A stretch of 26,196 nt of DNA. It comes from JBKHYG01 sp046565595 (lineage in GTDB: Bacteria; Actinomycetota; AC-67). The notes under the pieces are model-generated. The model was not told the DNA's origin. It made no database searches and saw nothing but the letters and a program-made list of their open reading frames with translations. Positions 15,265-23,555 of this stretch are shown here, piece by piece. The DNA is taken from contig JBKHYG010000027.1 in assembly GCA_046565595.1 (NCBI GenBank), positions 1 through 26,196 on the forward strand, read 5' to 3'. Both the position numbers and the translations under genes were made by a program. Numbering within the stretch: the first letter of the stretch is position 1; the number at the start of each line of letters is the position of its first letter.

Positions 15265-15519
15265 ATGGCATCAAAGAAGGGCGTCGGCTCGACCAAGAAC
15301 GGCCGCGATTCCAATCCCCGATATCTCGGCGTGAAGCGCTACGCGGGTCAAGATGTGACCGCGGGCAGCATCCTCGTGCGCCAGCGCGGCACCAAGATCC
15401 ATCCGGGTCGCAATGTCGGGCGAGGCAAGGATGACACCCTCTTCGCGCTGATCGACGGAACCGTCCGTTTCCGCGACCGGCGGGACCGCAAACTCGTGGA
15501 GGTCCTCCCAGGAGCCTGA
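15265..15519 (+). CDS. rpmA: Large-subunit ribosomal protein bL27
   Basis: An 84-residue bL27 with the expected MASKKGVGSTKNGRDSNPRYLGVK N terminus that reaches the peptidyl-transferase centre, and the GSILVRQRGTKIHPGRNVGRGKDDTLFAL core. It starts directly with MASKKG and therefore lacks the cleaved N-terminal extension known from Firmicutes. No Shine-Dalgarno is visible. It is separated from rplU by the signalling/HEAT/glycosyltransferase module and followed by a terminator hairpin before obgE. Confidence 0.98.
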   Translation: MASKKGVGSTKNGRDSNPRYLGVKRYAGQDVTAGSILVRQRGTKIHPGRNVGRGKDDTLFALIDGTVRFRDRRDRKLVEVLPGA

Positions 15520-15539
15520 GGGGCATCACCCTTCTACAG

Positions 15540-15563
15540 ACGCCGGCCCTGTTGGGTCGGCGT
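15540..15563 (+). terminator. Hairpin terminator between rpmA and obgE
   Basis: ACGCCGGCCC (15540-15549), loop TGTT, GGGTCGGCGT (15554-15563) pairs over 10 bp with one G-U pair and is followed by TTCGGTT. It would separate rpmA from obgE transcription. Confidence 0.7.
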
Positions 15564-15588
15564 TTCGGTTCCTGCGAGTATGTGCGAG

Positions 15589-16881
15589 ATGAGCGAGCGT
15601 GGCTTCGTCGACGAAACCCGGCTGCATGTGGCCGCCGGGTCGGGCGGCGACGGCGCGATGAGTTTCCTGCGAGAGAAGTTCAAGCCCAAGGGTCGCCCGA
15701 ACGGTGGCGACGGTGGGCGGGGCGGCTCGATCATCTTGAAGGTCGATCCAGGGCTCAACACGCTCGCCCACCTCGCGAGGAGTCCGCATGTTAAGGCTGC
15801 TCGCGGAGGCAATGGGCAGAGCAGCGACAAGTTCGGCGCGGACGCCAAGGATGTCGTGCTCGCGGTTCCAGACGGTACGGAGGTTCGCTCCGATCAAGGG
15901 GAACTGATGGCGGATCTGGTCGGAGCGGGCACCGAGTTCGTGGTCGCCAGAGGTGGACGAGGCGGTCGCGGCAATGCGACACTCGCCAACTCGAGAAGAC
16001 GCGCGCCGGGCTTCCGAGAGAAGGGTGAACCGGGCGAAGAAGCTTGGATCCGCCTCTCATTGAAGGTGCTCGCCGATATCGGGCTGGTCGGTCTGCCCAA
16101 CGCCGGGAAGTCGTCGCTGCTGCGCGCCATCTCGGCGGCGAGACCCGAGGTCGCCGCCTACCCCTTCACCACCCTGACACCGCAGCTGGGCGTCATCCCC
16201 GACCTCTCCTCTCGGGTCGTGGTTGCCGATGTCCCCGGTCTCATAGAGGGAGCTGCCGAAGGCCGTGGTCTCGGCCACGCGTTCCTGAAGCACCTCGAAC
16301 GGTGCCCGGTGCTGGTGATGGTGCTCGATGCGGCGGACGAGACGATGAGCGCCGACGAGACCTATCAGCGACTCTCAGCCGAGCTCGAAGCATACGATCC
16401 GGCGCTCCGACGACGCATGAACATCGCTGCGATCAACAAGACCGACATCGCCACTGCCGAACAGGTGGCGGCAGCGCAGGAGTCTGCGCGCGCACGAGGC
16501 TTCCAGACATTCGCCATCTCTGCCCGGGACGGCACCGGGGTCGACTCCTTGCTGGAGGCTTGCGTGTCGGCGGTCCAGGTCGAGCGCTCGAAAACGACAC
16601 CGAAGGACCGTCGACTCGTTCGCATCAGGCCCGAGAGCACCGTGGTCGAGGTGGTCCGGGAGGATCAAGCTTGGCGGGTCCGATGCGAGGCTGCCGAGAG
16701 ACTGCTCGCTCGCTACGACCTGAACGAGCCCGACGCTCTAGCCTTCGTGCAAGACCGGCTCGTCGCCCTCGGGGTCGAGCGAGCCTTGATCCGAGCAGGC
16801 GCAGGGGAGGGGGATGAGGTGGTCCTAGGTGACCTCGTCTTCGCCTTCTCGCCTGACGCTCCCGAAGATGACGATGACTGA
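15589..16881 (+). CDS. obgE: GTPase Obg/CgtA
   Basis: A 430-residue Obg: glycine-rich Obg fold (about 1-157, with FVDETRLHVAAGSGGDG and GGRGGRGNATLANS), G domain with P-loop GLPNAGKSS (about residue 168), DVPGLIEGA switch region and NKTD base-specificity motif, then a C-terminal OCT domain (about 340-420) and an acidic tail. Obg is an essential ribosome-associated GTPase in 50S assembly and stringent control. ATG 15589 gives the standard MSERGFVDE start; ATG 15580 would add three residues. The last bases overlap the proB start region. Confidence 0.97.
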   Translation: MSERGFVDETRLHVAAGSGGDGAMSFLREKFKPKGRPNGGDGGRGGSIILKVDPGLNTLAHLARSPHVKAARGGNGQSSDKFGADAKDVVLAVPDGTEVRSDQGELMADLVGAGTEFVVARGGRGGRGNATLANSRRRAPGFREKGEPGEEAWIRLSLKVLADIGLVGLPNAGKSSLLRAISAARPEVAAYPFTTLTPQLGVIPDLSSRVVVADVPGLIEGAAEGRGLGHAFLKHLERCPVLVMVLDAADETMSADETYQRLSAELEAYDPALRRRMNIAAINKTDIATAEQVAAAQESARARGFQTFAISARDGTGVDSLLEACVSAVQVERSKTTPKDRRLVRIRPESTVVEVVREDQAWRVRCEAAERLLARYDLNEPDALAFVQDRLVALGVERALIRAGAGEGDEVVLGDLVFAFSPDAPEDDDD

Positions 16882-17959
16882 TCAACACCCCAAGCGGATC
16901 GTGGTCAAGGTGGGGTCCTCCAGCCTCACCGATCCCGACGGACGCTTGGACCCGGCGAAGGTCCGAAGCGTCGTATCAGCCGTCGTCGAGGTGCGGAGAC
17001 TGGGGGTCCGTTGTGTCCTGGTCACCTCGGGTGCGATCGCGGCGGGACTCGAACCCCTCGGCATGGCAAGGAAACCGAAGGATGTGCCGAGCCTGCAGGC
17101 AGCCGCGAGCGTCGGTCAGGGCCGACTGATCCACGAGTATCAGAAGGCCTTCGCTCGGAGACGGATCGCGGTGGGGCAGGTGCTGCTGACCCAGTCAGAC
17201 ATCCTGCATCGAGAGTCCTATGTGCATGCTCAACATGCGATCGATCGGCTGCTCGCGCTCGGCGTGGTCCCCGTCGTGAACGAGAACGACGCGACCGGTG
17301 TTGCCGAGATCAGGTTCGGCGACAACGATCGGCTGGCGGCGCTGGTGGCGACGATGATGGGTGCGGACCTGTTGGTCATCTTGAGCGACATCGACGGGAT
17401 CTATACCGATGATCCCAGCCGGCCTTCAGCCAGACGCCTGACGATCGTCGAGGACCCGTCCGAACTCGATCAGGTCAAGGGCGGACGATCAGGGTCAGCG
17501 ATCGGCTCCGGCGGGATGATCAGCAAGATAGAGGCCGTCCGAACAGCCGCAGCAGCCGGGATCGATTCGGTCGTTGCTGCTGCGACCGAACCTCGTGTCG
17601 TGTTGCGGGTGGTCAAGGGCGAACCCGTGGGCACCCGCGTGATCGGCCGGACGCACAAGACCCACAACCGCAAGGCTTGGATCGCCTTCGCGCGATCGGC
17701 TCAAGGCAAGATCACCGTCGATCCGGGGGCGAGGACCGCGTTGTCGGACGGGAAGAAGAGCCTGCTGCCGGCAGGCATCACCGCGATCGACGGAGTCTTC
17801 GCCGTCGGCGATGTGGTCGCGATCTGCGATCGTGACGGACACATCTTCGCTCGAGGGATCAGTTCCTACGGCTCCGATGAGTTGCCCGCGTTGATGGGCC
17901 GCAGACTGCCCGACGGGGCGCGCGAGGTCGTACACCGCGACTCGATGGTCATCCTGTAG
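16868..17959 (+). CDS. proB: Glutamate 5-kinase with C-terminal PUA domain
   Basis: First enzyme of proline synthesis, phosphorylating glutamate to gamma-glutamyl phosphate. The amino-acid kinase domain (about 10-260) shows VVKVGSSSLTD, LVTSGAIAAGLEPLG, VVPVVNENDATG, FGDNDRLAALVA and LSDIDGIYTDDP. A PUA domain (about 280-363, with ITVDPGARTALSDGKKSLLPAGI) follows, as in E. coli-type ProB. Two starts, ATG 16868 and ATG 16874, both lie inside the obgE end, so the choice changes only two residues. The ObgE-ProB-ProA order is common in Actinomycetota and some Proteobacteria. Confidence 0.97.
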   Translation: MTMTDQHPKRIVVKVGSSSLTDPDGRLDPAKVRSVVSAVVEVRRLGVRCVLVTSGAIAAGLEPLGMARKPKDVPSLQAAASVGQGRLIHEYQKAFARRRIAVGQVLLTQSDILHRESYVHAQHAIDRLLALGVVPVVNENDATGVAEIRFGDNDRLAALVATMMGADLLVILSDIDGIYTDDPSRPSARRLTIVEDPSELDQVKGGRSGSAIGSGGMISKIEAVRTAAAAGIDSVVAAATEPRVVLRVVKGEPVGTRVIGRTHKTHNRKAWIAFARSAQGKITVDPGARTALSDGKKSLLPAGITAIDGVFAVGDVVAICDRDGHIFARGISSYGSDELPALMGRRLPDGAREVVHRDSMVIL

Positions 17960-17980
17960 CAACTCCTCCACGCTGGCCAG

Positions 17981-18003
17981 CCGTCGCGGCTAGCCTGCGA
18001 CGG
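17981..18003 (+). promoter_or_regulatory. Nested palindrome over the proA -10 region, abutting the start codon
   Basis: CCGTCGC (17981-17987) and GCGACGG (17997-18003) form a perfect 7-bp inverted repeat that ends at the proA ATG. Its centre is the 8-base palindrome GGCTAGCC (17988-17995), which contains a likely -10 box TAGCCT (17991-17996). It could be an operator, or a stem that ends proB transcription or masks the proA start. Confidence 0.55.
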
Positions 18004-19260
18004 ATGGACGCCTACCCCGAGATCTCCGAACTGGGCCGCCGGGCTCAGGCTGCTGCGGTGCTCCTCGGCCGCGTCCCCACCGAGACCAAGGATGCCGCCC
18101 TGGAGGCGATCGCCGTCGCCCTAGAGCAGCAGACCGAGCGGATCGTGTCTACCAACGCTCAGGATGTGTCCAAGGCTCGCGAGGACGGCACCAATGACCA
18201 TCTGCTCGACCGCCTATCCCTGTCCCCGCAGCGCGTGCAGAGCATGGCCGCTGCTGTTCGAGAGCTGATCGCCCTGCCCGACCCGGTCGGAGAGATCACC
18301 GAAGCGTGGACCAGACCCAACGGCCTCGAGTTGCAGAAGGTGCGGGTGCCGCTGGGTGTCGTAGGCATGATCTACGAGGCCAGACCGAATGTGACCGTTG
18401 ACGCCGCAACCATCTGCTTGAAGAGCGGCAACGCCGTGATCTTGCGAGGATCTGCCAGCGCACTCGCGACCAACACGCTGCTCGTAGAACTGATCGATTC
18501 GACCCTTCGTGCGGTCGGGTTGCCGGCGGGATGCGTGAACCTCGTGAAGGATCCCGATCGTCAGGCGGTCGAGGCGATGATGAAGGCTCGCGGCTCGATC
18601 GATGTCTTGATACCCAGGGGAGGAGCCGAACTGATCCGGCGGGTCGTCAACGGTTCCACCGTCCCGGTGCTCGAGACCGGCATCGGCAACTGCCATGTCT
18701 ACATCGATTCCGCCGCCGATCTCGCCAAGGCTCTCCCGATCACCATCAACTCGAAGATCCATCGTCCCAGCGTGTGCAACGCTGCGGAATCGCTACTGGT
18801 TCACGCCGATATCGCGCGCGAGTTCCTGCCCGAGGCGGGCGTCCGCCTGCAGGAGGCTGGGGTCGAGCTGCGCGGATGCGATAGGACCCGCAAACTCGTG
18901 GGCGGCGTGCTGAAGGCAACCGAGGAGGACTGGTCGTCGGAGTTCCTCGATCTGGTGATGGCCGTGAAGGTCGTGGACTCGATCGACGATGCCATCGGAC
19001 ACATCAACTTCTACGGATCCGGTCACACCGAGGCCATCGTCTCCGAGGACGAGGAAGCTCTCAGCAGGTTCGCAGCGGAGGTGGACGCTGCGGCGATCAC
19101 CGCGAACGCGTCGACGCGCTTCACCGACGGCAACGAGTTCGGCTACGGCGCCGAGATCGGGATAAGCACCCAGAAGCTGCACGCCCGCGGCCCAATGGGT
19201 CTGCGTGAACTCACCTCCCACAAGTACCTGATCCGCGGAGACGGGCAGGTGAGGGAGTGA
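18004..19260 (+). CDS. proA: Gamma-glutamyl phosphate reductase
   Basis: A 418-residue ProA of normal length; it reduces gamma-glutamyl phosphate with NADPH to glutamate semialdehyde, the step after ProB. Visible motifs are KVRVPLGVVGMIYEARPNVT, the cofactor-binding LKSGNAVILRGS, IPRGGAELIRRVV, and the catalytic cysteine C258 in KIHRPSVCNAAESLLVH. The C-terminal STRFTDGNEFGYGAEIGIST and HARGPMGLRELTS are also conserved. It follows proB by 44 bp containing a nested palindrome and likely promoter, so it may be transcribed separately as well as with proB. Confidence 0.98.
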   Translation: MDAYPEISELGRRAQAAAVLLGRVPTETKDAALEAIAVALEQQTERIVSTNAQDVSKAREDGTNDHLLDRLSLSPQRVQSMAAAVRELIALPDPVGEITEAWTRPNGLELQKVRVPLGVVGMIYEARPNVTVDAATICLKSGNAVILRGSASALATNTLLVELIDSTLRAVGLPAGCVNLVKDPDRQAVEAMMKARGSIDVLIPRGGAELIRRVVNGSTVPVLETGIGNCHVYIDSAADLAKALPITINSKIHRPSVCNAAESLLVHADIAREFLPEAGVRLQEAGVELRGCDRTRKLVGGVLKATEEDWSSEFLDLVMAVKVVDSIDDAIGHINFYGSGHTEAIVSEDEEALSRFAAEVDAAAITANASTRFTDGNEFGYGAEIGISTQKLHARGPMGLRELTSHKYLIRGDGQVRE

Positions 19261-19262
19261 CG

Positions 19263-19712
19263 ATGGATCTGGACGCATTCTTCAGAGAAGATTCGGATTC
19301 CTGGTCTGACATGTTGACCAGGTTCGATCGGATGGATGAACGGCTCTGGCAGTCCACCGGCGCGGCCGGAGAGTGGACGCCCAAGGATGTGCTGGCACAC
19401 ATCTCGGGTTGGTTCCGTCATCTGGCCGAACTGCTAGCGAGCTACGGACGCGGCATCGATCCGCGCGAAAGGTTCGATGATGCGCGAGTGGATGCGATGA
19501 ACGCCGAGTTCGTGTCCAGGTATCGCGCCTGGGACCCCTGGTCTGTGCGCATGCTCGCGCGAGACGAGCACGCTCGCGCGATCGTAGGTATCCGCTCCGC
19601 CGCGTTCCGCGGATACGACGAGGGTTGGGAGGCGACCATCCGCGCCAACACGACCGAGCACTATGACGAACATCGCCCACTCTTGGATGAGTTCTTGAAG
19701 GAGCAGCAGTGA
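19263..19712 (+). CDS. DinB/ClbS-like four-helix protein
   Basis: A 149-residue protein resembling the DinB/ClbS-DfsB superfamily: a four-helix bundle with histidine-based metal sites. Evidence is WTPKDVLAHISGWFRHLAEL near residues 38-57 and a C-terminal TTEHYDEHRPLLDEFL, the positions at which family members carry metal-binding histidines. Members act as thiol-dependent transferases or cyclopropane hydrolases, but none of these activities can be assigned here. ATG 19263 is preferred because GAGGGA lies six bases upstream; GTG 19257 overlapping the proA stop is the alternative. Its stop overlaps the MoxR start (GTGA), tying it to the next two genes. Confidence 0.75.
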   Translation: MDLDAFFREDSDSWSDMLTRFDRMDERLWQSTGAAGEWTPKDVLAHISGWFRHLAELLASYGRGIDPRERFDDARVDAMNAEFVSRYRAWDPWSVRMLARDEHARAIVGIRSAAFRGYDEGWEATIRANTTEHYDEHRPLLDEFLKEQQ

Positions 19713-20593
19713 GCAGATTCGGATCGGTCCCAGAGGTGGTGGAGCGGCTAGAGGAGGCCGGCTACCTCGCCGACGAGAGCATCGCGACCATCGTCTTCCT
19801 CGCCGACCGGTTGGGCAAGCCGATCCTGGTCGAAGGTCCCGCAGGGACCGGCAAGACCGAACTCGCCAAAGCGGTCGCACAGATCGTCGAAGGCTCCGAG
19901 CTGGTCCGCCTGCAATGCTATGAAGGCCTCGACGAGGCGAAGGCCCTCTACGAGTGGAACTACAAGAAGCAACTGCTGCGGATCCAGGCTGAACAGGGAC
20001 GCGAGAAGACCTGGGAGGAGGTCGAGACCGACATCTTCGGCCAGGATTTCCTGCTCGAGCGGCCGCTGCTCCATGCGATCCGGAGCCAAGGCGAGACGGT
20101 CCTGCTGATAGACGAGATCGACAAGGCCGACTTCGAGTTCGAAGGCTTGCTCCTCGAGCTCTTGAGCGACTTCCAGGTCTCGGTCCCCGAACTCGGCACG
20201 ATCAAAGCCAACCAGATCCCGATGGTCGTCCTCACCTCTAACAACTCCCGCGAGTTGAGCGAAGCCCTGAAGAGGCGTTGCCTCTACCTATACCTGGACT
20301 ATCCGAGCCTCGAACGCGAGAAGCAGATCGTGCTCAGCCGCGTCCCCGAGATATCGGAGGTCTTGGCGGATCAGATCGTTGCGATCGTCAGGAGCATCCG
20401 GGCGCTCGAACTGAAGAAGGCTCCCAGCATCTCCGAAACCCTCGATTGGGCTCGCACGCTGCTGCATCTGGGCCTGACCGACCTTGACGGCGAAGCCGCT
20501 CGAGACACGATGAGCGTGCTGCTGAAATTCAACGCCGATCTCGAGAAGGTCGCAGCGCATCTGAAGTTGCCGCCCAGGCCGGAACTGAACTGA
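19709..20593 (+). CDS. MoxR-type AAA+ ATPase
   Basis: A 294-residue AAA+ ATPase of the MoxR/CoxD branch. Walker A GPAGTGKT is at 43-50, Walker B VLLIDEID at 131-138, sensor-1 region VVLTSNNSRELSEALKRRCLY at about 173-193, with the helix-2 insert typical of MoxR proteins. MoxR ATPases work with VWA-domain partners as chaperones that mature or activate metalloenzymes and other complexes. GTG 19709 has AAGGAG five bases upstream and overlaps the preceding stop. The partner VWA gene follows one base after its stop. Confidence 0.92.
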   Translation: MSRFGSVPEVVERLEEAGYLADESIATIVFLADRLGKPILVEGPAGTGKTELAKAVAQIVEGSELVRLQCYEGLDEAKALYEWNYKKQLLRIQAEQGREKTWEEVETDIFGQDFLLERPLLHAIRSQGETVLLIDEIDKADFEFEGLLLELLSDFQVSVPELGTIKANQIPMVVLTSNNSRELSEALKRRCLYLYLDYPSLEREKQIVLSRVPEISEVLADQIVAIVRSIRALELKKAPSISETLDWARTLLHLGLTDLDGEAARDTMSVLLKFNADLEKVAAHLKLPPRPELN

Positions 20594-20594
20594 C

Positions 20595-21950
20595 ATGCTG
20601 CCACGGCTGCTCGCCTTCACCGATGCGCTGCGTCGGGCAGGCGTGCCGGTAGCGATCAGCGACCAGACCGACGGGCTGCGGGCACTCGCGCATATCCCGA
20701 TGGTCGACAAGGAAGCCTTCCGGGCGACCCTGCAGGCGACCATGATCAAGACGCGGGCTCACCAACCGGTCTTCGATCTGTTGTTCGAACTGTATTTCGG
20801 CACCGGTCGAGGACCCGATGCGATCACCGAGGGCGACGCCGATCTGGGCGAGGAGATGGACGCCGAGGAGTTCATGCGGCGGTTGACCGATGCACTACTG
20901 GAGGGTGATGACGACGAGATCCGGCGTCTCGCCCGACTGGCCGTGGCGAGTTTCGGTCGCGTAGAGACCGAACGCTCCGGCTCTCCATATTTCGAGTACC
21001 GGGTCTACAGGGCGCTGGACCTGGATGAGTTGCTGAGCCGACTCCTGCAAGGCTCCGGAGGCGAAGACGGCTTGAGCGAGCTCGAAGAGCGACTGATGCG
21101 GGACGAGTTCCAGGCCCGGCTCGACCGTTTCCGAGGACAGGTGACCAACGAGGTCCGCCGCCGCCTCGCCGAGCATCGTGGTGCAGAGCAGGTCGCCAGA
21201 GCGATCACGCCTCCGCTTCCCGAAGACATCGACTTCGTCCGAGCGACGCGCGACGAGATCCGTGAGTTGAAGCGTGCCGTGACCCCGTTGGCTCGTCGGC
21301 TCGCGACGCGGTTAGCGATCAAGCGTCGTCATGCGCGGCGAGGCCGGCTGGATGTTCGAAGGACCGTGCGCGCCAGCCTGTCGACCGGCGGAGTTCCCTT
21401 CGATACGCGCTTCAAGCACAAGGCGAAGACCCGTCCCGAGTTGTACCTGGTCTGCGATATCTCGGGTTCGGTCTCGGCGTTCGCGCGCTTCACGCTCATG
21501 TTCGTGCATGCGTTCCAAGCGCAGTTCTCGAAGGTTCGCAGCTTCGTGTTCGTGGACGCCCTCGACGAGGTGACGGACACCTTGAAGGCCGAGGATTTCC
21601 TCGACGCGGTCGACCGCCTGGCCGAGACCGCTGATGTCGTGCGCTTCGACGGTCATTCCGACTATGGGCACTCACTGGAAGAGTTCTACGAGAGGGTCGG
21701 ACGCGAATTGTCGCCGCGGGCGAGCGTGCTGATCCTCGGGGATGCGCGCAGCAACTACCGCGATCCGAGTTCTTGGGTGGTCAGGGAACTCTCGTCGCGC
21801 GCCAAGCGTGTCTATTGGCTGAACCCGGAACCGAAACGGTTCTGGGGTACCGGAGACAGCGTGGCCGACGACTACGCGCGCTACTGCGATCAGATGATCG
21901 AGGTCCGGAACCTGCGTCAGTTGCAGGCCTTCATAGAGAAGGTCGTCTAG
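20595..21950 (+). CDS. VWA-domain protein, CoxE-like partner of MoxR
   Basis: A 451-residue protein with a charged helical N-terminal part (about 1-270, including an acidic stretch near 80-108) and a C-terminal von Willebrand A domain (about 280-450). The metal-ion-dependent adhesion site is intact: D288-I-S290-G-S292, a serine/threonine region SDYGHS at about 355-360 and D383 in LGDARSNY. Such CoxE-like proteins pair with MoxR ATPases; together they form a chaperone whose target is often encoded nearby. No obvious target (such as CO dehydrogenase) is present here. Its stop codon shares CTAG with the stop of the convergent gene. Confidence 0.9.
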   Translation: MLPRLLAFTDALRRAGVPVAISDQTDGLRALAHIPMVDKEAFRATLQATMIKTRAHQPVFDLLFELYFGTGRGPDAITEGDADLGEEMDAEEFMRRLTDALLEGDDDEIRRLARLAVASFGRVETERSGSPYFEYRVYRALDLDELLSRLLQGSGGEDGLSELEERLMRDEFQARLDRFRGQVTNEVRRRLAEHRGAEQVARAITPPLPEDIDFVRATRDEIRELKRAVTPLARRLATRLAIKRRHARRGRLDVRRTVRASLSTGGVPFDTRFKHKAKTRPELYLVCDISGSVSAFARFTLMFVHAFQAQFSKVRSFVFVDALDEVTDTLKAEDFLDAVDRLAETADVVRFDGHSDYGHSLEEFYERVGRELSPRASVLILGDARSNYRDPSSWVVRELSSRAKRVYWLNPEPKRFWGTGDSVADDYARYCDQMIEVRNLRQLQAFIEKVV

Positions 21951-23494
21951 GGCCCAGAGACGGGCGCACTGCGTACAGCCATCAACACCGACTCGTCCAG
22001 CAACGACCTATGCAGCAGGCCGGTGCAAGGTCCGGTCGCGAACAGCGACAGATCGTTCAGTGGCCAGGTCGTCTGCGAATAGCGTGCTCCTTCGGCCGCG
22101 TACCGGACGCATCCCCGCGAGGCAGTATCACCTGGCGACGCTCCAGCGGGATCCCACCACCAGGCGACGAAGGTGTCGGTGAAACTGTTGGGCGTCGGCA
22201 GCCCGAACCCGCCCTGGACGGTTCCGGGAGCAGCGTTGCTAGGAGCCAGCGACTCGAAACCGAGGCGTACCGAGCCAGGCGTCAGGGTCGGTCCGGCCAT
22301 CTGGATGCCCGTGAAGCCCGTACGGAGAGTCAGGTAGAGGTCCGTGGTGTACCGAGGGTTCGGATCGAGCGTTGGATCACCTCTCAGGGCCATCGCGGTC
22401 GCGTGCTGGAACTGCGTCGCGGGAGCGAGCCAGAGATCGCTGATCCCGAGATGGCGTTGCTGTAGCGACGGGGTGCGGCGCTGCCACATCGCCCGGTCCA
22501 TCCGGGTCGCCGGGCTCCACACCCACTCCGGTTGATAGAGCAGACCAGAGGCCGAGCTGATCGCGAGCAGAGCATCGCGTTCGGCCGGGCATAGGCACAC
22601 CAGGGTCGTGATCTGTGCGGTCGCCATCTCCGCTACGGCGGTCACGAGCTCGGCTGGTTGGCTCGGCCGGTAGGAACGCGCCAGGCGAAGCGTCTTGCCG
22701 CATGTCGGGGCCAGCAGTCCCGCGATCTCAGCCGCATGTGTCGCCAAGGGTGAAGGCGAGCCCGACGGGAAGATGAGTCCGAGCGTCCTGGGCGAACCCG
22801 CCAGCGTGCCTGAGGCGAACCGGGCCGGACCTGACAGCGTGCCGCAGAGGAAACTCGCCATGGCTTGGCTGAGCTGATCGATCGTGGGCGAGAAGGTATG
22901 GATCAGGGTGGAGGCGGTCCCGAGTTCAGCTTGCCTGGCCAGATCCATCGCTCCCAGCGTCGGCACGCCGGCTCGAGCCGCGCGCGCAGCCGAACAGCCC
23001 ATGTCCGATCCCGCGGCGAAGATCGCGAAGGGCTGATGCTCGACGATCGCGCCTTCGATGTCGGACTCTCGATCGACGCAGGACGAAGATGTGCCCAGAG
23101 CGCTTGGTACCCCGATGATCGATACGGTTCGGCCGTAGGTCTGGAACGCGCCGTTGAAGGCTGCGGTCAGTGCTTTGACCGTGCGCACCAGGTTCGTGGT
23201 CTGGCCGCTCGTGTCGACGAAGTGGGTAACGGTCTCGTCGGTGGGGGACCAGGCAGAGTTCATGTCTCCGGCGACGCCTAGATCGTTGTAGAGGACCACC
23301 TTGATCTGATCCGAGGTCACCCCGATCCAGGTGCTTCCGCCGTTCGATCCGCTCCAGGTGGGGATGCAAGGAGGAGAGAGCGGATCCGGCGTCTGTCGCG
23401 GGCCGTCACACGACGGTGTGCTTGCGGCTGCTGCCAGCCCCGTGGTCGCGAGCACGACCGCGAGGCAGCCGACGGAGAGTCGCTGCCGCTTCAC
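21947..23494 (-). CDS. Secreted periplasmic-binding-protein-like (type 1, branched-chain amino acid receptor family) protein
   Basis: A 515-residue protein with a signal peptide (about 1-24, hydrophobic CLAVVLATTGLAAAAS; no clear lipobox) and a type 1 periplasmic binding fold: WIGVTSDQIKVVLYNDLG opening, a long first lobe with FAIFAAGSDMGCSAARAARAGVPTLG, and a second lobe with LGLIFPSGSPSPLATHAAEIAGLL. This resembles Leu/Ile/Val-type ABC substrate-binding proteins. Many cysteines suggest disulfides. No permease or ATPase gene is in the window, so the ligand and partner are unknown. The start is GTG 23494; no good Shine-Dalgarno is visible. It lies 61 bp downstream of the aminotransferase, possibly in one transcript. 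Confidence 0.7.
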   Translation of the reverse strand: MKRQRLSVGCLAVVLATTGLAAAASTPSCDGPRQTPDPLSPPCIPTWSGSNGGSTWIGVTSDQIKVVLYNDLGVAGDMNSAWSPTDETVTHFVDTSGQTTNLVRTVKALTAAFNGAFQTYGRTVSIIGVPSALGTSSSCVDRESDIEGAIVEHQPFAIFAAGSDMGCSAARAARAGVPTLGAMDLARQAELGTASTLIHTFSPTIDQLSQAMASFLCGTLSGPARFASGTLAGSPRTLGLIFPSGSPSPLATHAAEIAGLLAPTCGKTLRLARSYRPSQPAELVTAVAEMATAQITTLVCLCPAERDALLAISSASGLLYQPEWVWSPATRMDRAMWQRRTPSLQQRHLGISDLWLAPATQFQHATAMALRGDPTLDPNPRYTTDLYLTLRTGFTGIQMAGPTLTPGSVRLGFESLAPSNAAPGTVQGGFGLPTPNSFTDTFVAWWWDPAGASPGDTASRGCVRYAAEGARYSQTTWPLNDLSLFATGPCTGLLHRSLLDESVLMAVRSAPVSGP

Positions 23495-23555
23495 GACAGC
23501 AAGGTTCGCTCGAGGTTGGGTCGTTCCCTGCGCAACCGGCAGGAAGCGACGAATC

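Noticed and set aside
14475..15314. 279-codon minus-strand frame opposite the glycosyltransferase
   Set aside because: Shadow of the GT2 coding strand without domain signals or a plausible start region.
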